Below, one piece after another: positions 56,509 to 64,000 of a stretch of DNA of 64,000 nt; within the stretch, counting starts at the first letter, position 1, and each line of letters begins with the position of its first letter. The notes under the pieces are model-generated. The model did no database searches, had not been told where the DNA came from, and saw only the letters and a program-made list of their open reading frames with translations. The position numbers and the translations under genes were made by a program. Location: positions 7,522,633-7,586,632 of the forward strand of contig NC_044916.1 in the NCBI RefSeq assembly GCF_003576645.1, read 5' to 3'. Source of the DNA: Ipomoea triloba (taxonomy: Eukaryota > Streptophyta > Magnoliopsida > Solanales > Convolvulaceae).

Positions 56509-57033
56509 CTATCGGGCTAGCTCTCCAACCTGCACATTATTTTTTAAATATATAAATAAAATTGATCTCGTGCTCTTGAAGAGTACTTGTCCCTATTAGT
56601 CTTCTATCCGGTGGTACTGGAACAATATAATTTTCTACTTAAGCTGCTAGGCTATAGCTTCTTAGGAATTATTGTAATTAGATTTTGTTTGAAATTCTAC
56701 GCTAGCAAGTTCAATCCTTTCTCCTCTAATGTCCTTGCAAATATATCTGATGGATTTAATTAACTCGAGGTGGTCCGAATTATTAAATCCAATAAATAAA
56801 GAAATGCTATCGAAGGATGATTCAATGAAAAGACGTACAATTAATAAATGTCGCGGAGCCAATTCTATATTAATATAGTGTTGTAAGAAGGTTACAAGGA
56901 GATTTGTGATGTAATTGAACCCGTCCCTGTGATGCCTGCACATAGCTAATTTATACAAAGGAAATCTCAGCTTCCTAGGCTAAACTCGTGGTGGGCCACG
57001 AGACTAGGTTAAGGCCCATACGATGGGCCATAA
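56509..57033. other. Unclassified repeat, possibly LTR-like
   Basis: On the minus strand a 98-codon frame (56958-56662, RHHRDGFNYITNLL ... SFDSISLFIGFNN) is open but matches no protein I recognise. It is preceded by TATAAATTAGC, and the GGCCCAT...ATGGGCC palindromes at 57013-57030 and 57394-57411 look like LTR-leader sequence. I make no firm call. Confidence 0.35.
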
Positions 57034-57379
57034 GAGCATCCTTATCAATGAAATTATTTCACGGTAATTGAGGAGTTTTTGTGAGTGTGATTAGGAAAGA
57101 GAAAATAGGGGAGGAGAAAAAAAAACAAAACAAATTAAACTAAAAAAAAATAAATAAAGAACTCAGGCTTTGTCAGGCGCGCCTGCACTGCACGCGCCCG
57201 CTGGGTGCCTTGTTGCAGCTCACGCGGCCACTTTTGGTTGTTTCAAAATTTTCTCTTTCCTCCATATGAACCCATATTAGCAGATGATCCTCACCCTTCT
57301 CTCTCTCTCTCTCTCTCTCTCCTCCAACACACCATTATCTCTGACATTATCCATGCATAAACCATTGATAGCAATGCTC
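57034..57379. mobile_element. Tourist-like (PIF/Harbinger) MITE
   Basis: The element is 346 bp. GAGCATCCTTATCAATGAAA at the left pairs with CCATTGATAGCAATGCTC at the right, flanked by TAA at 57031-57033 and 57380-57382. The interior includes a GC-rich patch (CAGGCGCGCCTGCACTGCAC at about 57175) and a (CT)n run (57298-57321). It split an inverted pair of GGCCCAT repeats. Confidence 0.75.
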
Positions 57380-57382
57380 TAA

Positions 57383-59311
57383 GACTAAGTCAAGGCCCAT
57401 CATTATGGGCCTAGAGACGGGCCCTGGGTTTAGGACTCCTCTTCGGCTACTCGAGTTATGCACTTCCGGACTCCGGGTCTCTACTAATTGGGCCGTTTCC
57501 AATATCTCCATCAATATGTTATACCTTGTTGATGTGATTTCTTCATTAGGATCACCTGCTAATAAAACATGTTCTTGTAAGGTAGTCCCAATAAGTCAAT
57601 AACTCCTCCTTGTGCTACAACTTCTTGTCCAACAGGTAGAGTACTTTCACTAGCAACAACAGGTGTGTCAACATTATATTGGTGGCAATAATAACATTAT
57701 GTGTTGATGAGCTAATTAACTATTTGTGTACATATGGTTCATTATTTGAGCACATGCATACAAACTTATTAAAGATTAATTATTTAGGCATGTATATTCT
57801 AGGCTTATTTCTTGTGTACATGAGGTTTATTATTTGTAGAGTATAATTGGACTTATTCGACACACCCCACCTCCCTTTACTTAAAAATTAGATATTCAAT
57901 AAATCAAGATTTGGTAGATCTTCGTTTTCACGCTAATCAGATCATACTCAGCAATAATATAATACATGATGAGAGCTAATTACACTTTTAGTTCTCATAC
58001 TATTGTGGTAAAGTCATATTTTATCTTACTTTTAAATTTAGTTTGATTATATTCAAATTTTTTATTTGTTTACCACAATTTGTTCATGTTTAAGTTTTAG
58101 TCATTTAACCATTTAATTAATAAAGATGTTTAACATATAATTTCATCATCCAATTAAAAGAATTTCCCGTGATTGAGAGAAATTATATGCAGGGGAAATG
58201 GTTCAAGTAGTAAAATGATATTTACACATCTTTGTTGAATGTAGAATGAGTAACATTTAAATATATGACTAATTGTGAAAAAATAAATGAAAGCCAAGGG
58301 TGTAACGAACAAAAATAAAAGAGTATAACTAATGGGGCAATACTAGAATGGTTAATATAATAACTAAAAGTTGAATTTTCTTTAAAATAACATTTTAGAT
58401 AACATGATTTTTCAAGTAAAAGAAAAACAAAATTTGATGTATAATTTGCATATAATTGATTCTTAAGTTATAATTTATTTCAATTTTGAGTTAGTTCATT
58501 TTGTTTGTCTTAGATTTATAGGTGTAATTTCATTTTTAGTCTCTTTTCTTTTTCTTTTTTTCCTAGAACATCCCCGTTGATCCTAACATTATTGTGACGT
58601 GATCATTTTTTATCCTCCATCAAAAATTTGTTTAAATGGCGTTAAACATGAGGACATTTCGACCTCTTCATCATTACTAGCCATATTCTTAGCTCATGTT
58701 TGTTCTAATGAGTTAATTCTTTTTATTTTGTCCTAAATTTATAGGTATTATTTCATTTGAATCCTCCTTTCATAAACCACTTAAAATCTTAGATTTATAG
58801 GTGCCCATCAGCTCCTCCCAGTCTTCATCAGACCTCTACAATTGCAAATTTCAATTTTCACTCTTTTTCGAACAATAGCATCTTGCATTATATTACTACC
58901 TCTGCGTCATAGCCTGCGCCTCCGTAGCCAGCAGGATAGTAGCGACTAGCGAGCCAGCACCTCCGCATCCCTAGATTGACTACAATTTAATAGAGAGTTA
59001 ATTATTTAACCACAGTTTAATCCATATTTCATAAGAACACCGTGATGTAGAAATTCAAGAAAATTATTTTTTTGAATAAATTTTTTTCCTCTAGAAAAAA
59101 CTTTTGCTTTGACTTTGAATTATGCTTAAAATGATGTAAAGGTTTGAAACTTTTGATTTGTGATCAGAATAATGACTAATAAGAGTGTTTAATGATGAAC
59201 ATTGAGGGTATTTCAAAATTTGTAAAGTGAAGTTATGTAATTTGATTATATTTTAATTTGTTCGAAACAAATTATTTATGTTCACTCAATGTTATTTCAA
59301 CCAAGACAAAA
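57383..59311. other. Intergenic region, no gene recognised
   Basis: 57383-57620 continues the unclassified repeat seen before the MITE (AGGCCCATCATTATGGGCCT). TTTATAGGT(G/A)TAATTTCATTT-like phrases recur at 58517 and 58738. The remainder is AT-rich, with a GC-richer stretch at 58900-58980 lacking a usable frame. Confidence 0.4.
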
Positions 59312-59345
59312 ACTTGTGTGAGACCGTCTCAATCTGTGAAACAGG

Positions 59346-62302
59346 CACTACAAGAAATTTCACATTTAGTGATAACACAAGTTGTCACCAAAACTATCGA
59401 TTTTGGTCACTAATAAAATTAGTGACCAATTTTTGAAGTCGTCACCTGTCGTCACTATATCCTCCGTCACTATTGTAATAGTGACGACTTTTAAAAAGTT
59501 GTCACAATTACTCAAGATTTTTGTGACAAGATTTACTTACACTAAAAGTATTATTTGAATGATAACATTAAGGGTCACAATAAATTTACATTTTGTGACC
59601 AAATATATCATTACAAAAAAATGATCTAGTAACAACTAAAATCGTTGCAATTAATCTTTTTATTGTGACAACATTTTAGTCACAATACTTTTACTTATTT
59701 GTGAGAATTGTTATTGACTAAAAGGCGGTTATCAGTGAAATTAGTAACAGATAATTACTTTGTTGTGACAATAATCATAGTAACAAATATTGTATTTATT
59801 TATGACAAAAGAAGTTAACTCTAAAACAATCATTAGTGTTAAATAAAGTAGTTACAATTTAATTTCTTGTAGCCATCTTCATTTCAAATATCTTTAAAAA
59901 TAGTAACAGCATATTTGCCACTAAAATACTAAAAATTAGTGGCAAAATTTTGTAACTTCTTCTTTAAATTTTACAACTTCAATCTCCTTCTAAATTCTTT
60001 TCGCGTTTTCGCGTTTCTTTGAAGCTTCTGTTTTTGCTTGAAGATAAATCTTCTCTTGGGTCTTTGAAGTTATCCCTTTAAGACCTAAATCACATGTATA
60101 GCTTGACTTTCTTTTTAATACCAAATCAAAATGTTCAACAAGTGGTAGAGATGCAACTGAAATCTTTTCTTTATTCTTCTCTCCATCTTCTTGAATTTTA
60201 TTCTGCAATTAAGATAGATATTAATAATTGAGTAAATTAATTTAAGAAATTTCATAACATTTATATGATAATTCTCATACCATGATTTCCTCTCCATTTG
60301 GAATGGACCAAGTTTCATTAGACATTTTTCTTGATACCTTCCAAACTTCAAACATATGGTCATTCATTAGAATCTTTGTCTTTCTGTAAAATGGAGAATA
60401 AAGACAACAAAAAGTAATAATTAATTAAAATTTTGTGGATAAAATAACACATGAATTTAATTTTTAATAAGAAATTTTACTTTACCATCTCATATGCATG
60501 CAATTTGTACAATAAACTTTATACCATTAATCAATTTGATATATTGATTTCCTCCATTATTTTTATTTCTTTTGCTTTGGTCCTACATATAAATAAAAAA
60601 TTATTATTATTAATAAGAAATAAACTAGAAGAGAATCAAGAGACATAAAAAAAATTACAAATTGAGATAACAAGATCTACCAATTTGATTTCCACCAAAG
60701 ATTATTTCAGATTCATACATAAATAAAGAATCATCATATATAGCCTTTTTCAAAAGAATATTCACATACAAAACCACATAAGAGTGAACAACATAAATAA
60801 TTAAATATAAAGTTTTAACTTGGAGTTGAAAATCTAAACCCAAAATCTTACAAATCAAATCATAGAGTTATAACTTCAAGTTAAAAATCTAAAACCCTAA
60901 TTACTTATAATTAGGAAATTGATAGCAAAATAATTAAGAATTACAGAAATTAAAATTGAGATTAAAAGAACTAGTCGATACCAGAGATTTCAATCGTTGC
61001 GTTGTGCGTTCCTATCATTCTTCCGCTGCTGCCCCTCCTCGTTTCTTCATCTCTGCCGCCATATGCCCATATGCTTCCCTTAATTCCTTTTATGCCGTAT
61101 CCCCTTTGCCTTTTTATTTTCCCTCTTTTAATCTTTCTGCTAGCCATTCCCTTTCTTTCCTTATGCTTCTACACGTTTCTTTTTAGTTCATTAGATCTTT
61201 TTACCCTTTTCCTTACTTATCTTTTTATTTCTTTAATTCGTTTTACCTTTTTCTTGATTTATTTGTTCTTTAATTCTTTTATTCCCATATTGTATCATAA
61301 AATAATAAATTTAATCAATTTTAATATTAAATTAATTCATCAAGACTCATATAAAAACATACTAGTATTTTATATTTAATAATTTATCTTTAATTATAGT
61401 ATGATTAATATTATTAAAGTCAGAATTTTAAATATGATAAATTATTAAATATAATTATGGTTACATTATATTAAATTCTAAAAAATCAAACTTATTTCTT
61501 ATATTACTCCAATATATAATCTCTATATACATTATTACCTTTGAAAATATAATAAAAGATATTTTGTATGCATGTGAATGTGGTAATAATAACTGTAAAA
61601 GATAACATAAATTATAACAATATGGATATATTTGTCAAAAAAAAATTGTATAGTACAATTATTATACCATAATGTATAAAAAAACATTAACAGAAAAAAT
61701 GGACATAAAGCAGAGATATAACCCGAATTGAGACTTATTAGTGACAAAACTTGAAGTCAATACAATTATTATCAAAATTTAGTGATTTTTGTTATTGAAT
61801 TGTAGAGTGCCACAAATAGTTGTAACAATTTCATCACAAAAAATAACAATATAAGTGACAATAATATTTTTTGTTACAATCGTATCTCATTTTTAATGGT
61901 ACTGACTAATGGTACTTTTATTGACTAAAATGTTGTCACAAATATTATAAAAAAGAGTGACCAACAACTATTTATCACAAAAAGTACCAAACTTTGTGTC
62001 CATAATATATTTTGTCACAATTACATTTGTTCCTGCCATAATTATAATGTCTCGAATACGCACATATATTTAGTGACAACTTAGATTACGACACTATAAT
62101 TCCAATATTAGTGACAACTTATTTGTAACAAATACTTAGTTGACACAATTACCATATTATTCGTGACCAAAAAAAAAGTTATCACAATTATCACAAACAA
62201 TAGTGACAAACTATTTTTTTGGTCACAAAAAGAGTATTATTTGTGACTAAATTATGAACTGTCACAAAAGATTTGTCACTAAATGTCGTTATTCTTGTAG
62301 TG
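59346..62302. mobile_element. CACTA (En/Spm-like) element, AGG target duplication, non-autonomous
   Basis: The element is 2957 bp, begins CACTACAAGAAATTTCAC and ends ATTCTTGTAGTG, the classic CACTA termini. AGG at 59343-59345 and 62303-62305 is the 3-bp target duplication. Both subterminal regions (59365-59860 and 61800-62285) are packed with short TTGTCAC(T/A) and AGTGACAA words in both orientations, as in En/Spm transposase-binding repeats. The centre encodes only short frames, not a TnpD/TNP2 transposase, so it depends on another element. Confidence 0.92.
59987..60360 (-). pseudogene. Short two-exon coding remnant inside CACTA, unassigned
   Basis: On the minus strand, MNDHMFEVWKVSRKMSNETW ... 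IPNGEEIM ends at a GTATGAG donor (60280). It joins in phase to 60202-59990 (acceptor TTGCAG, NKIQEDGEKNKEKISVASLP ... KTEASKKRENAKRI*). The second part is Lys/Glu-rich. This may be the remnant of a TnpA-like or Ptta/En/Spm protein, but I do not recognise a diagnostic motif. Confidence 0.35.
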
Positions 62303-62424
62303 AGGTCGAATCTTTGATTAATGAGGTCAAAGATTTGACCTATTTATCAGAGATTTGACCCATTAATCAAATATCCGATCCGTCTCATGGATTGAGACCC
62401 GCGAGACGGTCTCACACAAGTGTT

Positions 62425-63150
62425 ACTCAAAAAAATTTAAATTCCACTACTATACAATTTATTGAGATAAAGTACAAATAAGTCATCAAATTATTTGAAA
62501 ATTAGCAATTAAGCCAACCAATTAGAAAAAGCTCAAAATTCATACATGAACCTATACACACACATATGTATGTGTATATATTTATTACATATTTTTATAT
62601 ATTTATTTATTTTTGTTTTAATTAATTATTTATTTATTTTGATTCCAAATCCTATATATTTACTACCAAATAAAGGGACTTGTTCTACTTAAACTTATTA
62701 TCATTACCAAATATTTTATTCCATATTATATATCATTCTAATTCCAATGTTTGAACCAAATTAACACCCAAATTATGAAATATATTCGACGTGCACGCAT
62801 GATGTTTTTATGTTAGATCTGAGCACGATACTATGCTTACTCTCCAATAGGTCACCCATCTTGTAAATCAACTAATTGGTGATTAGAGTGTCCATATCGC
62901 CATGATTTAATGAAAGAATGTTGAACTCGACCCTCCAATGCGCAGTCCCAACATTTTATAGTGGGAAACAATTCGGCTGCAGCAACAATAGTATGGAAAA
63001 TGACGGATCTTATTATCAAGAATCCATAAACTTTTATTGTTAAAACTCTGTATTATGAAGCTTATTAATGAATTTCCTTTTCTGTTTAAAAAAAAAAATA
63101 AATCAAGAACCCATAAGCTATGAGAAATGTTCAATGGAAGTCAGGCAACT
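62425..63150. other. AT-rich spacer
   Basis: No gene or clear repeat is seen. TATTTATTTAT-rich sequence runs through 62575-62650. Confidence 0.4.
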
Positions 63151-63154
63151 CATG

Positions 63155-63273
63155 AATAGGGGTGTAAACAAATCAAATAATTTTGATTTGATTCGTGATT
63201 TGAATTCGAATATCTCGATTCGAATTCGAATACGAATCAGAATATATTTGATTCGAATAGTATTCGAATATTC

Positions 63274-63314
<41 letters not shown>

Positions 63315-64000
63315 TTTTATACTCCATATTATATCTTTACTTCTAATTTCTACTGTAGGCTGTAGCCCTAAGACCGGCCTTCCATTCTTCCACTCTTCCC
63401 CTCTTCGGACCACCGAGAAATCGCAGATCCGTAGACGGCACTCACGGCAGACCACCTGGGCGACTTCCAGCAAGCAAGCTAGTCTAAGACTCTAAGCAAA
63501 GCTTGTCTGCAACTCTGACCTAGGCAACCTGCGAGTCTGCGACGAAGAAGGTAAATTTTCCCCTCTAAAATTTCCTGCGATGAAGCTGGTCTGTTGGATC
63601 TGTTGGATAAATAGTATTGGAATAAAATTTCCTCTTGATTTGTTAGATAGAATACGCACAGCCGCCACTGCACAGGACAACAGAGGACTCCAAGAATATA
63701 TTTTACTCACGATAGACTTATAGTTAGTGGTGTTTGGTTTTGCTTGTATGTTCTATGAATGCTTTTATAGTGAATTGGGATTGTTTATTTATCGCTGCTA
63801 TTTACATCTTTTTTTTTTTGTTTGGACAGATATGCATCATCTTTTTATTGATCTTCAATTTCAAGATACTTGGTGACCTTTTCAATGCTTTGGTGCTTGA
63901 ATAAGAGAGCAATATTTGGAGGCAGTAGAGGAGCTGAGGGCTGGGTTCAGATTTGTTTGGGACACAGGGCAGGGGCTTGGCTTTGTTTATTTGTTCATTT
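63155..64000 (+). mobile_element. Probable hAT element, left end and leader, runs off window
   Basis: TAGGGGTGTAAACAAATCAA at about 63158 resembles hAT termini (AGGGGTGTAAACAAGTC). It is followed by ATTCGAATTCGAAT-type subterminal repeats up to 63275 and (AT)n at 63277-63308. From 63345 to 63550 a non-AT-rich stretch ending in a good donor (AAGAAG/GTAAAT at 63550/63551) looks like a 5' UTR exon, as in large plant hAT transposase genes. No transposase coding is reached before 64000. The assignment depends on the sequence beyond the window. Confidence 0.4.

Larger units (their letters stand above)
59312..62424. mobile_element. Older inverted-repeat element split by CACTA insertion
   Basis: AACTTGTGTGAGACCGTCTC at 59312 and GAGACGGTCTCACACAAGTG ending at about 62422 are inverted. 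The short left part (to 59345) and right part (62303-62424, with repeated AGATTTGACC(C/T)ATTA words) are what remains of the element once the CACTA insertion is removed. It has the same terminus as the element at 14890. Confidence 0.6.

Noticed and set aside
56662..56958. 98-codon minus-strand frame as a gene
   Set aside because: No domain is recognised, it lies in repeat-like sequence between two transposons, and there is no supporting exon structure.
61002..61379. 125-codon Phe/Leu/Ile-rich frame suggesting a membrane protein
   Set aside because: It is within the CACTA interior and simply reflects a T- and C-rich stretch; no start context, splice signals or family motif support it.

Overview
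This is an AT-rich plant nuclear segment from a dicot, possibly an asterid such as Convolvulaceae; the lineage is only an impression from gene and repeat style. The plant call rests on four intron-bearing single-copy genes with plant-specific relatives (a KOC1-like chloroplast-envelope kinase, an adenine phosphoribosyltransferase, a VAMP71-type longin SNARE and a GT47 exostosin-like glycosyltransferase) with GT-AG introns, and on a dense set of plant transposon types. All four host genes lie on the + strand and splice into complete reading frames.

Layout. 1-162 is the end of a receptor-kinase-like reading frame cut by the window edge and broken by a stop. 1695-4939 is the KOC1-like kinase. 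5.4-26.5 kb is almost wholly mobile DNA: Mutator-like (MULE) elements with long terminal inverted repeats (TIRs), one carrying pieces of a CONSTANS-like B-box gene (9672-10576); Stowaway-like MITEs; a PIF-like element; a cluster of Helitron 5' ends; a foldback plus tandem array of MULE-related units (20.1-23.7 kb); and a Helitron with a decayed RPA70-like gene (23700-26381). 26894-29434 is APT. 29.5-33.5 kb holds retroelement remnants, tandem repeats, a perfect 73-bp-arm palindrome and a small MULE. 33899-35701 is VAMP71, with a SINE-like insert in intron 2. 37923-39522 is a second gene-fragment-carrying MULE. 40457-44611 is an apparently intact autonomous MULE: roughly 500-bp TIRs, a perfect 9-bp target duplication and a 799-codon FAR1/MULE transposase. 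45.7-46.4 kb is a truncated Ty1/copia tail with LTR. 48119-51928 is the exostosin-like gene. 52.8-57.4 kb stacks five DNA elements, including two inverted copies of a MULE family built around a 22-nt minisatellite. 59346-62302 is a CACTA element with an exact AGG duplication, nested in an older inverted-repeat element. The right edge enters what looks like a hAT element.

The genes show no operon-like relationship; they are independent housekeeping or trafficking genes separated by nested transposons. The main interest is the transposon set: at least ten MULE-type insertions whose ends could be placed by target-site duplications, two to three of which carry non-transposon sequence, beside a potentially active transposase source. 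Intron boundaries were read by eye from splice consensus and reading-frame continuity; no alignment or database search was possible.
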